Both the position numbers and the translations under genes were made by a program. The notes under the pieces are model-generated. The model saw only the letters and a list, made by a program, of their open reading frames with translations, was not told the origin of the DNA and made no database searches. DNA of 32,106 nucleotides, from NCBI GenBank assembly GCA_019244055.1, contig JAFATG010000293.1, positions 1-32,106 of the forward strand. Direction: 5' to 3'. Each line of letters opens with the position of its first letter. Positions within the stretch are counted from its first letter, which is position 1. The stretch comes from Acidobacteriaceae bacterium (GTDB lineage Bacteria; Acidobacteriota; Terriglobia; Bryobacterales; Bryobacteraceae). Positions 1 through 8,450 of the stretch are shown one piece after another.

Positions 1-636
1 AGCGTGAATCCGAACGGTCTCGCTTTCTATTCGGGACAGACCGGGGCGTCCTTCGAGCAGGCTCTCGACCATCTAAAGGCCAGTGTCTCCGCGTCGGGAG
101 TGCCGCCGGAGCATGTGTTAACGTCAACCTGTTTCACTTCGCAAATCGCGAACAACGATACTGCTCGCGCGTTGGTGCAATCGGTATTTCCTAACACAGC
201 CATCAACATCGTGCAAGCCGTTCGCGACCCGGCCTCGGACGAAAGTATGTGTGAGGCCATCGGGCAGCTCTCGCAAGCGCCGGCGGATGGGCCGGTTGTA
301 CTGCTGAAAAAATCGCGCGTGACTCTTGTCAATTCACACGAGCTCATATTCACGTGGCTCCAACTCTCCTTCGGCAGTTTTCTTGATGACGCACACGAAG
401 CTTTTGTGCGCCTGCGGCAGTCGGCTTCAGCACTTCAGCCCATTAATGCCCCGGTAGAGGTAAATGCCTTTACTTTGGACGGGTATACCGCCTCGGCGCT
501 TCGCAAAACCACTTCCTTCCCTCCCAGCGCATTCACGGCGCAACTGGTGGAGGGGCTACCCGCGATCGACGCATCCGGCGGAGTCGAGGCGGTGCTTGCA
601 GCCAAGATAGCTGAGCCGGTCACTGTTTCCCGCTGA
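1..636 (+). CDS. RidA-like (YjgF/YER057c/UK114) tandem-domain protein, 5' truncated
   Basis: The reading frame is open to the window edge, so this is the C-terminal part of a longer protein. A GTG at position 4 is only the first possible start inside the window. The first ~75 residues (GQTGASFEQALDHLKASVSA, then the stretch through VLTSTCF) fit the RidA fold, where many members hydrolyse reactive enamine/imine intermediates. Residues ~95-200 look like a second, more divergent RidA-like domain. No catalytic arginine of the classical RidA group can be placed with confidence, so the enzyme activity is unassigned. It stops 49 bases before the sugar kinase on the same strand and could be co-transcribed with it. 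Family call moderate, exact function unknown. Confidence 0.6.
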   Translation, partial: SVNPNGLAFYSGQTGASFEQALDHLKASVSASGVPPEHVLTSTCFTSQIANNDTARALVQSVFPNTAINIVQAVRDPASDESMCEAIGQLSQAPADGPVVLLKKSRVTLVNSHELIFTWLQLSFGSFLDDAHEAFVRLRQSASALQPINAPVEVNAFTLDGYTASALRKTTSFPPSAFTAQLVEGLPAIDASGGVEAVLAAKIAEPVTVSR

Positions 637-685
637 GCGGGGACGTACAATTCCGTTTACTGCCTGATTACGCGCGACGTGACCA

Positions 686-1720
686 ATGAAACCTCTTATT
701 GCCACTTTCGGCGAAATTATGCTTCGCCTCAGTCCCCCCGGCTTTGAACGGCTCTTGCAGACCCCGAATCTGATTGCGACTTTCGGTGGAGGCGAGGCGA
801 ATGTAGCAGTAGCGCTGGCTCAGTTCGAGGCGCAAAGTCGCTTCATAACGGTCTTGCCCCCGGCGAACCCTGTCGCCGAAGCATTCATTGGCGAACTGCG
901 GCGCTTCGGCGTCGATGCGACACACATCGTTCGCGCGCCCGGTCGGATGGGCATTTACTTCGTGGAGACCGGCGCCAATCAACGTGCTTCGAAGGTTGTG
1001 TACGATCGCGATCACAGCGCCATTTCGCTGGCGAAACCGGGAACCATCGACTGGGCTGCTTGTCTTGACGGCGCGACTTGGTTTCACGTCACTGGAATCA
1101 CCCCCGCGCTCACCGCGTCGGCCGCGGAGATCACGCTTGAAGCTGTTCGTAGAGCCCGCAAGAAGAACCTTCAGGTTTCCTGCGATTTGAATTATCGAAA
1201 GAACCTCTGGAAATGGGGCAAGCAACCTTCCGAAGTGATGCCACAGATCCTCAAGCTCGCCGACATCTGCATCGCTAATGAGGAGGACTGCCAAACCGCC
1301 ATTAATATCCATGTCGATATCGATGTGGAATCCGGCCATCTGGAACGCGAGAAATACGCCGAACTCTGTGACCGCGTGCTGGCCACGTTTCCGAACTTGA
1401 GTACCGTAGCCATCACGCTGCGGGAATCGAGGAGCGCGTCCCACAACCGCTGGTCTGCGTGTCTCTGCACTCGTGAAGCATTCCTGTGCAGCCGCGAGTA
1501 CGATATCACGCACATCGTTGATCGTGTTGGCGGGGGTGACAGTTTTGCCGCCGGGCTCATTTATGGCCTGACACATCTTGATTCCGCGCAGGAAGCCCTG
1601 GAATTCGGAGTGGCGGCAGGTTGCCTGAAGCACTCGATTCCGGGAGATTTCAACCGGCTTAGCTCGAGTGAAGTTTTCGCGTTGATACGAGGCACGGGAT
1701 CCGGCCGCGTGCAACGCTGA
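686..1720 (+). CDS. kdgK: PfkB-family sugar kinase, probably 2-dehydro-3-deoxygluconokinase
   Basis: 344 residues, the usual length of PfkB/ribokinase-family kinases. The N-terminus has the substrate-side motif [13 protein letters not shown] (residues 34-46). The C-terminal signature [13 protein letters not shown] (278-290) carries the catalytic base Asp285 and the glycine-rich anion hole for the ATP gamma-phosphate. Family members of this type phosphorylate KDG to KDPG at the Entner-Doudoroff entry to uronate and pectin catabolism. The start ATG gives a clean beginning ([17 protein letters not shown]) typical of KdgK, although no strong ribosome site precedes it. PfkB substrate specificity is hard to read by eye, so KDG is the best guess and another sugar acid or fructose is possible. 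No other KDG-pathway gene lies next to it. Confidence 0.75.
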   Translation: MKPLIATFGEIMLRLSPPGFERLLQTPNLIATFGGGEANVAVALAQFEAQSRFITVLPPANPVAEAFIGELRRFGVDATHIVRAPGRMGIYFVETGANQRASKVVYDRDHSAISLAKPGTIDWAACLDGATWFHVTGITPALTASAAEITLEAVRRARKKNLQVSCDLNYRKNLWKWGKQPSEVMPQILKLADICIANEEDCQTAINIHVDIDVESGHLEREKYAELCDRVLATFPNLSTVAITLRESRSASHNRWSACLCTREAFLCSREYDITHIVDRVGGGDSFAAGLIYGLTHLDSAQEALEFGVAAGCLKHSIPGDFNRLSSSEVFALIRGTGSGRVQR

Positions 1721-1757
1721 TCGGCGCTGAGACTGTGCTGGAAACCGAACGGCTCGG

Positions 1758-1763
1758 TATAAT
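1758..1763 (+). promoter_or_regulatory. Candidate -10 box (TATAAT) before the VWFA gene
   Basis: A perfect TATAAT lies 20 bases upstream of the ATG at 1784. The -35 region at 17-18 bp spacing (around 1734-1740) is poor, so this rests on the -10 hexamer and its position in a 63-bp intergenic gap. It would let the VWFA gene be transcribed apart from the kinase. Confidence 0.35.
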
Positions 1764-1783
1764 TCGGTCAGGCAATCTCCCAC

Positions 1784-2932
1784 ATGCAGTTTCCCAAGCC
1801 GACGGCGTTCGCGGCTGCCCTTGGAGTGACATTCTGTTTGCTGCAGCCGGTTGCGGCTCGACAGGTCACGTCTAGCCATAACACCCCAACTCCATCCACG
1901 GAAAAGAAGGAACCGGCGAAGCCCGCCAGCAGCGAAGCCACTCTTGCGGTCCCCGCAGCCGATGTACCCAAAGCGCCTACCAGTTCGCAGAACGACCAGA
2001 GCCCGTTCAAGGTCCAGGTGAACGAGGTCATTGTTCCCATCACCGTCACAGACGAGAAGGGGCGCTTCGTAACCGATCTGGACCAAAAAGATTTCCAGGT
2101 CTTCGAGGACAACCGGCCCCAAGAGATCCGCTTCTTTACGCGTGAACGGAGCCAGCCGGTGGTGATCGGGTTCTTGCTGGATATGAGCAACGCCAGCCGC
2201 ATCCATTGGAAGAACTTCCAGGATGCTTCGGTCGAGCTGATTCAGACTTTGCTGACGGGAGATAAGAAATACTCGGGCTATCTGATCGATTACGCCCAGG
2301 ACGCCGAAGTGGCCGTCAACACGACCAACGATGCGGACCCCATGGTTGATAAGATTCGCAAGTTGAAACCGGGCGGCGGCTCCGCGCTCTTCGATGCAGT
2401 TTATCTAGCCTGCACGAGCCGCAAGCTGGTACAGGGCGAGCCGATCGAGCCGCGCCGGATCATCGTGATCATCGGAGACGGTCACGACGATGCCAGCAAG
2501 CATTCGCTTGAACAGGTGATTGAGCTTGCGCAGCGGAACCTTGTTACGGTTTACTGCATCAGCACGCAGGCGTTCGGATTCACGAATCAGAGCGATCAAA
2601 ACCTGGTCCGTCTGGCTCAGGAAACCGGCGGGCGCGTTGTGTATCCCTTAGGCGATGTCTATAAGGACACGGACGGTTATCTCTCGCATCCTTCGGATGA
2701 CGGCAATTATGCGCTAACGGTTGACACCGGCGCCTATCGCTCTGCGGTTGACGGCCGGATGTATCATGCCATTGCCGACGTCGCCGGCGAGGTGACCACA
2801 CAATACATCATTCGCTATGTCTCCGATAACCCAAGCACTAAGTCGTACCGAAACGTCAGGGTCGTGGTTGATCTTGGAAACGTCAAAGTACGGGCCCGCA
2901 AGGGATATTACGCGAATCCGGTCACTCCCTGA
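1784..2932 (+). CDS. Secreted VWFA-domain protein (acidobacterial VWFA-related type)
   Basis: 382 residues. It begins with a hydrophobic N-terminus (residues ~7-25, ending in an AAR-like cleavage region) that looks like a signal peptide, then a Pro/Ala/Ser/Lys-rich linker (to ~75). Next comes a short beta domain (VIVPITVTDEKGRFVTDL to ~120) and a von Willebrand A domain (~125-375). This order is typical of the large 'VWFA-related' family abundant in Acidobacteriota. The metal-site (MIDAS) first motif is degenerate: Asp133-Met-Ser135-Asn-Ala137, where the consensus DxSxS needs Ser at the last place, although Ser138 follows directly. The threonine of the second motif is Ser200 (GGGSALFDA), and the third is GDGHDD (Asp232). 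Role unknown; such proteins are thought to bind partners in the periplasm or at the surface. Confidence 0.75.
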   Translation: MQFPKPTAFAAALGVTFCLLQPVAARQVTSSHNTPTPSTEKKEPAKPASSEATLAVPAADVPKAPTSSQNDQSPFKVQVNEVIVPITVTDEKGRFVTDLDQKDFQVFEDNRPQEIRFFTRERSQPVVIGFLLDMSNASRIHWKNFQDASVELIQTLLTGDKKYSGYLIDYAQDAEVAVNTTNDADPMVDKIRKLKPGGGSALFDAVYLACTSRKLVQGEPIEPRRIIVIIGDGHDDASKHSLEQVIELAQRNLVTVYCISTQAFGFTNQSDQNLVRLAQETGGRVVYPLGDVYKDTDGYLSHPSDDGNYALTVDTGAYRSAVDGRMYHAIADVAGEVTTQYIIRYVSDNPSTKSYRNVRVVVDLGNVKVRARKGYYANPVTP

Positions 2933-2993
2933 TCGCTCTCCCTGACCCTTCTTTAAAGCTCGGCAATCCGATTCACGATAAGCTGATAGCTAC

Positions 2994-3806
2994 ATGTCGG
3001 CCCGTGTTCTCCGTTTTAGCGATTATGCGCCTAAGACGGCGAAGTACGCCCTACTTCTGGCCGAGCTACCGGGCCATACGACTGAACCGATCGGTGTCCT
3101 TCTGCACGATCCCGCGAGTGATGCACTTCACCTCCGACTACGCCGGGATTGGGACACTCTGGCAACCGAAGAGGATGCCGAAGTGCTCGCGGAAGTGGAA
3201 GACGATCTCTCCTCGCTGGCGGCCGAGAACGGAGGCGCTTACGTCTTCGACAAGCTGGAGGCAGAATTCTCCGGCTCAATCCGCATCAGCGATCCGGAAT
3301 CGATCACGGTGCAGAATTTCGAAAGGACGCTGGGTGAGTTGTATCGCCGGAACGTCCCGTCCCATGTGCTGCGCTTCCGGACGCATTTACCAAGCTACTC
3401 GCTTGCGGTGGCTGCCGGGCCGTTTCTGACTAATCCTGAAGACATCGAGGCCAGAGAGTGGATCGAGACTCCGCCGGATTTGAAGCTGGATGAGAACATG
3501 TTTGTAGCACGCATTCAGGGGCACTCGATGGAACCGCGCATACCCGACGGAAGCCTCTGCGTGTTCCGGCAAGGCGTTGTCGGATCGCGAAATGGGCGGC
3601 TCGTGCTGGTGCGCAACTCCGAGCTAGCCGACGACAATCAGTACACCGTCAAGCGCTATCGCAGTGAGAAGATCCAGACCGAAGAGGGTTTCCTTCAAAC
3701 TCGAATACGCCTGGAGAGTCTGAATCCCGCGTATCCGTCCTGGGATCTTGACAAGAACGAAGACAAGTATCAGATTATCGCCGAGTTCGTAAGGGTCCTG
3801 GAATAA
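2994..3806 (+). CDS. S24 (LexA-like) peptidase-domain protein with long N-terminal domain
   Basis: 270 residues. The C-terminal ~100 residues form an S24/LexA-type self-cleavage domain. Ser178 sits in GHSMEP and Lys220 in YTVKRYR, 42 residues apart, matching the Ser-Lys dyad of LexA and UmuD. The N-terminal ~150 residues are not a LexA winged helix. They read as an alpha/beta domain (KYALLLAELPGHTTEPIGVLL...) that loosely resembles the DUF3037 group, followed by a helical segment. A DNA-binding helix-turn-helix is not evident, so calling it LexA would be wrong. The gene ends exactly where the convergent RNase R gene ends (3806/3807). A stress-linked role is inference from the S24 domain only. 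Confidence 0.75.
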   Translation: MSARVLRFSDYAPKTAKYALLLAELPGHTTEPIGVLLHDPASDALHLRLRRDWDTLATEEDAEVLAEVEDDLSSLAAENGGAYVFDKLEAEFSGSIRISDPESITVQNFERTLGELYRRNVPSHVLRFRTHLPSYSLAVAAGPFLTNPEDIEAREWIETPPDLKLDENMFVARIQGHSMEPRIPDGSLCVFRQGVVGSRNGRLVLVRNSELADDNQYTVKRYRSEKIQTEEGFLQTRIRLESLNPAYPSWDLDKNEDKYQIIAEFVRVLE

Positions 3807-6095
3807 TCAGCCTTTTCTCTTTCGGCGCCCCCGCCCCGCTTCCTCAGGCAGGGCGAACTGCAATTTCCGCTCCACCGTGTCGACACGGTCCAGGCGCACT
3901 CTCATCCGATCGCCAATCGAAAACACCCGGCGCGATCGCTCGCCAATAATCTTGCGCCCATTCTCGTGATAACGGAAGTGGTCGCCGGGAAGAGTATCAA
4001 TCGGAACCAGACCTTCAACGAACAGCTCTGTCAGCTCCACAAAGAAGCCGTATTTTGTTGTGCTAATGATCAGGGCGTCGAACTCGTCTCCGACGCGGTC
4101 CTCCATGAATTTCACCTTCTTCCACTCGATCAGCTCGCGTTCCGCTTCCGCCGCACGCCGCTCGGTGAAGGAGGTATCTTCCCCATACTCTCGTAGAGCC
4201 GTTTCCTCGAGCAGCGGCTGCTTCGTATCCAAATAATGCGCGAGGACGCGATGCACAATCAGATCCGGGTACCGGCGGATTGGCGAGGTGAAATGCGTAT
4301 AGACGGGCGCTGCAAGCGCGAAGTGCCCTTCGTTGACATTGCTGTAGCGCGCCTGCTTGAGGGACCGGAGCAGCAGATAGCTGAGAATTCGCTCCTCCGG
4401 CTTGCCCGCGACTTTCGCAATTAGCCGCTGATAATTCCGTGAGGACAGGTTGAAATCCTCGCGCGCGAGCACGATATCCTTGCGCACCCTGCGCCCGTCT
4501 CGTCTGCGCTCTACTTGAGAAAACTTCTTCACGGGCATCGCACCGATACCGAGTGAGTAGCCGAAGTGAGCGGCAATCTCTTCAAATTCCATGACTCGCT
4601 TCGCCTCCGGGCGTTCGTGAATGCGATACAGCGTCGGGATACCGGCCGCCTCCAGATGCCCGGCAACCGCCTCGTTCGCAGCCAACATGAATTCTTCGAT
4701 GATGCGATGCGCGATGTTGCGGTCGGCGCGAGCAACGCCGATCATCTGGCCGGACATATCGAGTTCGATATTCGTCTCCGGCATATCGAAGTCGATCGAT
4801 CCCCGTTTGGTCCGTTTTCGATTCAGGATCAACGCCAATTCCCGCATCAGCTCAAAACGGTCGACCAGCGCCCTATAGCGCTCGCGCATAGCCGCGTCTC
4901 CTTCGAGCACGCGAAAGACGCTTGTGTAAGTCATCCGCTCAGCGCTGCGGATGGTACCGCGCACGAACTCCTGCCGAACGATATCGCCCTGCCGGTCGAT
5001 CTCGAGCAGCGCCGACAAGACCAGGCGATCCTCTTGCGGCCGCAGCGAACAAATATCGGTTGATAATTCGACCGGCAGCATCGGGACGGCGCGATCCGGA
5101 AAGTAGACGCTGGTTCCACGCAATAGAGCTTCGCGGTCGATAGGCGATCCCGACGACACATAATGGCTTACGTCCGCGATATGAACTTGCAGGGCGAAAT
5201 GGCCGCCTGCCAGACGGTCCACCCAAACTGCGTCGTCGAAATCGCGGGCCGTCTCGCCGTCGATAGTCACGATGTCGAGCTTGCGAAAATCGCGGCGCCG
5301 CTTCACCTCGGCCGCTTCGATTCCGTGCGGGATCGCACGCGCCTGTTCCAGCACCTTATCCGGAAACTCGTGCGGAAGATGATGCTTGCGGATCATGATT
5401 TCGACGTCAACGCCGAAGTCATCCGGGTGGCCGAGCACTTCGATCACGCGGCCCACGCCCGGTTCTCCGTTCTCCGGGAAATCGAGCACTTCTACGTTGA
5501 CCATCATTCCGTCGAGATCGTCGACCGAAGTAGCAGAGTGCGGCTCCGGCCCGACACGATTGGCGCTAGCGCGCGGCGGCGGAATCTCCAGTCCCTCCGG
5601 GATCTGGATCCATTGCTGCACCCGATCGTCGGCCGGGATCACGAAATTCCCACGCTTCTTGATGCGGAACTCGCCCACCACGGTCAAATGTGCGCGGCGC
5701 AAGATGCGGATGATTTCACCTTCTGCCCTGCCCTCGGCGGCGATGCGCTTGACGTGTACCAGAGCGCGGTCGCCGTGCATGCCTTTCGCCGCTTCGCCGG
5801 GCGGCAGGAAGATGTCACCCCGAATCTGTTGGTTGGTATGGTCTGGAATTAGAAACCCGAATCCGTCTTTGTGGATGGACAGGCGCCCGGCCGCATACTC
5901 CGCGTTGCTGCCGGTGCCGACAAAATGTCCCGACCGCAGCTCGACGAGCAGACCTTTATCAGCCAAACGATCCAACGCATCTTCGAGAGAATCGCAATTC
6001 TCTCCCTGCACACGCAACTCCTTTATGAGCTGCTTGTAGGTGGCGCGGGCATGCGGCAGCTTCCGAATATGCTCCAGCAAGGCCGCTTCATTCAT
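3807..6095 (-). CDS. rnr: Ribonuclease R (RNB-family 3'-5' exoribonuclease)
   Basis: I start the protein at ATG 6093-6095 (MNEAALLEHIRKLPHARATY), which gives 762 residues. A longer frame from 6143 exists but adds an implausible basic leader and runs almost into the divergent gene at 6152. Domain order is a winged-helix-like start (~1-70), cold-shock OB domains (~75-230), the RNB catalytic domain and a C-terminal S1 domain (TKYGFFVELTELFVEGLV). The RNB metal-binding motif TIDGETARDFDDAV sits near residues 275-290, and HFTSPIRRYPDLIVHR marks the end of the catalytic domain. The tail is very basic (GRGRRKRKG), as is common in RNase R. It degrades structured RNA processively and takes part in RNA quality control. 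Confidence 0.93.
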   Translation of the reverse strand: MNEAALLEHIRKLPHARATYKQLIKELRVQGENCDSLEDALDRLADKGLLVELRSGHFVGTGSNAEYAAGRLSIHKDGFGFLIPDHTNQQIRGDIFLPPGEAAKGMHGDRALVHVKRIAAEGRAEGEIIRILRRAHLTVVGEFRIKKRGNFVIPADDRVQQWIQIPEGLEIPPPRASANRVGPEPHSATSVDDLDGMMVNVEVLDFPENGEPGVGRVIEVLGHPDDFGVDVEIMIRKHHLPHEFPDKVLEQARAIPHGIEAAEVKRRRDFRKLDIVTIDGETARDFDDAVWVDRLAGGHFALQVHIADVSHYVSSGSPIDREALLRGTSVYFPDRAVPMLPVELSTDICSLRPQEDRLVLSALLEIDRQGDIVRQEFVRGTIRSAERMTYTSVFRVLEGDAAMRERYRALVDRFELMRELALILNRKRTKRGSIDFDMPETNIELDMSGQMIGVARADRNIAHRIIEEFMLAANEAVAGHLEAAGIPTLYRIHERPEAKRVMEFEEIAAHFGYSLGIGAMPVKKFSQVERRRDGRRVRKDIVLAREDFNLSSRNYQRLIAKVAGKPEERILSYLLLRSLKQARYSNVNEGHFALAAPVYTHFTSPIRRYPDLIVHRVLAHYLDTKQPLLEETALREYGEDTSFTERRAAEAERELIEWKKVKFMEDRVGDEFDALIISTTKYGFFVELTELFVEGLVPIDTLPGDHFRYHENGRKIIGERSRRVFSIGDRMRVRLDRVDTVERKLQFALPEEAGRGRRKRKG

Positions 6096-6151
6096 GTGCT
6101 TCGGCACACCGCAATTATGGCGCTTGCCTCGGAGCCGATACATTGGCAGGT

Positions 6152-6634
6152 ATGGAACTTAAAGCCATTCGCCTCGCCATCCCTGAAAACGGCAACATTA
6201 TCGTTGGGCAGAGTCATTTCATCAAGAGCGTGGAGGACATCTATGAGGCAATTGTTAATACGTCGCCTCATCTGCAATTTGGGATCGCCTTCAATGAGGC
6301 TTCCGGCGATTGTCTGACCCGCTTCGATGGAAATGACGAGACTTTGATAAAGAACGCCATCGAAAACGCTACCGCAATTGCAGCCGGCCATGTCTTCGTC
6401 GTCGCGCTCCGGAACGGCTTTCCGATCAACGTGCTCGGGCGCATTCAGGCGGTGCCGGAAGTGGCCAGCATTTACTGCGCAACCGCAAATCCGGTGGAAG
6501 TTATAGTTGCTCAGACGGAACAAGGCCGCGGAGTTCTCGGCGTGGTTGACGGCAGTTCGCCAAAAGGTGTTGAAACCGAATCGCATGTGAAACAGCGAAT
6601 CGAGCTGTTGCAGAAATTCGGCTATAAACGGTAA
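6152..6634 (+). CDS. Adenosine-specific kinase family protein (COG1839/PF04008-like)
   Basis: 160 residues from ATG 6152; an earlier TTG at 6143 only adds MAG. The sequence MELKAIRLAIPENGNIIVGQSHFIKSVEDIYEA and the later GRGVLGVVDGSSPKGVE are hallmarks of the small family named for the archaeal protein PAE2307, reported to bind adenosine/AMP. The enzymatic role in bacteria is not settled, so 'kinase' is a family name rather than a proven activity. It is divergent from rnr (56 bp between starts) and convergent with mtaB (5 bp between stops), and is probably transcribed alone from the rnr-facing gap. Confidence 0.8.
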   Translation: MELKAIRLAIPENGNIIVGQSHFIKSVEDIYEAIVNTSPHLQFGIAFNEASGDCLTRFDGNDETLIKNAIENATAIAAGHVFVVALRNGFPINVLGRIQAVPEVASIYCATANPVEVIVAQTEQGRGVLGVVDGSSPKGVETESHVKQRIELLQKFGYKR

Positions 6635-6639
6635 TCCTC

Positions 6640-7935
6640 CTATAGTACTGGCAGGAGCGTTCGTTCGCGCAGCGTCGTCTCGCTGCTCGCGGCGATTTCA
6701 AGATCGACGATCCGGTTTGGCTCGCGCGCCAGGGCCATTTCGACTCGTAGAAAATTCGTGGTCAGCGCGATCCCACGCTGTTCCAACGTCACGGCCGAGA
6801 GCGTATTTCCGATCATCCGTCGCCGGAAGGCGGCATTCTTACGACCTGACAAATTTCGCAATATTCGAGTGCGCTCGTGGCGTACCGGGACCGGCACTGC
6901 GTCGCCGCGGCAGGCTGCAGCCGTACCGGGCCGCTCGGAATACGTAAACACGTGCAAGTAGGTGAACGGCTGCTCTTCGATAAAGCGCACAGTTTCCCCG
7001 AACTCCGCGTCTGTTTCACCAGGGAAACCGGTCATCACATCCGCGCCAATCGCGGCGTCGGGCAAGAGACGGTGAGCGATCTCCATACGTGTGGCGTAGT
7101 GCCGCGTCCGGTACTTGCGAAACATTCGTTTCAGGACGGCATCGGAGCCAGACTGCAAAGGCACATGAATATGCCGGGCGATGCGCTCTTCCCGCGCGAA
7201 GAGTTCGAACAACTCGTCGGTCCAATCCATCGGCTCGATAGAGCTGATCCGCAAGCGCTGCACCCCGGTTTCGTGCAGGATCATACGAATCAGATCCACG
7301 AATCGTGAGCCGTCGCGTAAATCTCTACCCCAACGGCCAAGGTTTATCCCGCTCAGTACGATTTCGCGGTATCGCTGCGCCAAGGTCCGGACCTGTTCCA
7401 GGACGCTCTCCACCGGCGCACTCCTGCTTCGGCCACGGACCGACGGGATAATGCAGAACGAACACCGATTACTGCAGCCGTCCTGAACTTTCAGATTCGG
7501 GCGCGTTCGGTCCTCACGAATCCCGTGCACCGGAATCGCAGCAAAGTCGCGGATAGCGCCGATGTGGCCGACGACCACGGCTCCGTGGTAGGGCTCGCTT
7601 TCGGGGGCCACAATATCGCCAATCTGCGCTTTGTGGGAGTTCCCAACGACCCAGCGGACGCCGGGAATTCCGGCCAACTCCTCAGGCGCCCGTTGCGCGT
7701 AACAGCCTGTGACCAAGATTTCAGCGTTGGGGTGGTCCCGGTGCAGTCCTCTCACCACGCGCCGGGCATCCACGTCGGCATCGCGGGTAACAGTGCAAGT
7801 GTTCACAACGATAAGATCGGCCCCCGCAGACTGACATATTGCCGTGAACCCACGCTCTTCGAGCGCACTTTCAATCGCCGCCCCGTCCGCCTGCGAAGCG
7901 CGGCAACCAAAGCTTTGTACAAAAACCCGTTTCAA
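6640..7935 (-). CDS. mtaB: tRNA ms2t6A methylthiotransferase MtaB
   Basis: This radical-SAM enzyme adds the 2-methylthio group to t6A37 of tRNAs. I choose TTG 7933-7935 as start, giving MKRVFVQSFGCRASQ and 431 residues. Upstream in-frame codons run into the RNase P RNA gene and encode basic sequence unlike the family; a TTG at 7950 is the only other sensible start. The N-terminal UPF0004 domain carries its three cluster cysteines, about Cys11, Cys47 and Cys78. The radical-SAM motif CSNRCSFC supplies Cys154, Cys158 and Cys161. A C-terminal TRAM-like region ends at TLLPVL. The pattern CSNRCSFCIIPSVRGRSRS separates it from MiaB/RimO in favour of MtaB, by recall of the family. Confidence 0.88.
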   Translation of the reverse strand: MKRVFVQSFGCRASQADGAAIESALEERGFTAICQSAGADLIVVNTCTVTRDADVDARRVVRGLHRDHPNAEILVTGCYAQRAPEELAGIPGVRWVVGNSHKAQIGDIVAPESEPYHGAVVVGHIGAIRDFAAIPVHGIREDRTRPNLKVQDGCSNRCSFCIIPSVRGRSRSAPVESVLEQVRTLAQRYREIVLSGINLGRWGRDLRDGSRFVDLIRMILHETGVQRLRISSIEPMDWTDELFELFAREERIARHIHVPLQSGSDAVLKRMFRKYRTRHYATRMEIAHRLLPDAAIGADVMTGFPGETDAEFGETVRFIEEQPFTYLHVFTYSERPGTAAACRGDAVPVPVRHERTRILRNLSGRKNAAFRRRMIGNTLSAVTLEQRGIALTTNFLRVEMALAREPNRIVDLEIAASSETTLRERTLLPVL

Positions 7936-7974
7936 GCCGTTCTGCTTCAAGTGTATGCGGGGACGCCCTCGGGG

Positions 7975-7983
7975 TGCGATACT
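7975..7983 (+). promoter_or_regulatory. Extended -10 promoter of rnpB
   Basis: TGC followed by GATACT (7978-7983) is an extended -10 element. Its spacing puts the first transcribed base at about 7991, exactly where the P1 helix of RNase P RNA begins. There is no convincing -35 hexamer at 17 bp, which is acceptable for an extended -10 promoter. The element sits in the 55-bp gap between the divergent mtaB start and rnpB. Confidence 0.5.
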
Positions 7984-7990
7984 TGTACTG

Positions 7991-8430
7991 GCTGCGCGAT
8001 CGGGCAATCGCTGGACCGGCTCGCTTGCGGGCAGGTCGAGAGGAAAGTCCGGTCTTCCCAGGGCAGCATGCCGGTTAACGGCCGGGGGCTTGTGCCTACA
8101 GTGGGGTGTACGTCTCGACACGAGGCGCGGCCCACCCAAGCGCAGGCTACGGATAGTGCCACAGAAAATATACCGCCCGCTGGATTCCTGGCAGGTAAGG
8201 GTGAAAAGGTGCGGTAAGAGCGCACCGCGATTCGAGTAATCGGATTGGCAGGGAAAACCCCATGCGAAGCAAGACCAAATAGGGGAGCAGGAGTGGCCCG
8301 CTCCGTTACGACTTCCGGGTAGGTCGCTGGAGCCGCTCAGTAATGAGCGGTCTAGACGAATGGTTGCCGCCCGCCTTTTTGGTCTTCACCTCAGAGACGG
8401 GTACAGAAACCGGCTTATAGATCGCGCAGC
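7991..8430 (+). ncRNA. rnpB: RNase P RNA, bacterial class A
   Basis: Catalytic RNA of RNase P, which removes 5' leaders from pre-tRNAs. The ends are set by a perfect 11-bp P1 helix, GCTGCGCGATC (7991-8001) with GATCGCGCAGC (8420-8430). Universally conserved blocks appear in order: GAGAGGAAAGTCCGG at 8038-8052, ACAGAAA at 8161-8167, GGTAAGGGTGAAAAGG leading into a GTGCGGTAAGAGCGCACC hairpin at about 8192-8224, AGACGAATGG near 8352, and the 3' signature ACAGAAACCGGCTTAT at 8403-8418. About 440 nt is at the long end of class A RNAs. No hairpin-plus-T-run terminator follows at once; a decayed gene starts ~20 bases downstream. Confidence 0.96.
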
Positions 8431-8450
8431 TTTATGATTCTCCTACCACC

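Noticed and set aside
668-2206. A 512-codon open frame on the minus strand
   Set aside because: It runs antisense across both the KdgK-type kinase and the start of the VWFA gene, whose own frames carry family motifs. Its translation is Arg/Gly-rich and matches nothing I know.
5163-6039. Plus-strand frames of 217-229 codons inside the RNase R gene
   Set aside because: They are antisense to conserved RNase R domains and are a by-product of the high GC content.
6636-6656. Weak inverted repeat (CTCCT...AGGAG) between convergent genes
   Set aside because: A 5-bp stem with an 11-base loop and no T-run is too weak to call a terminator.
7936-8139. Upstream extension of mtaB
   Set aside because: It would overlap the RNase P RNA and adds a basic sequence not typical of MtaB; TTG 7935 gives the family's normal N-terminus.
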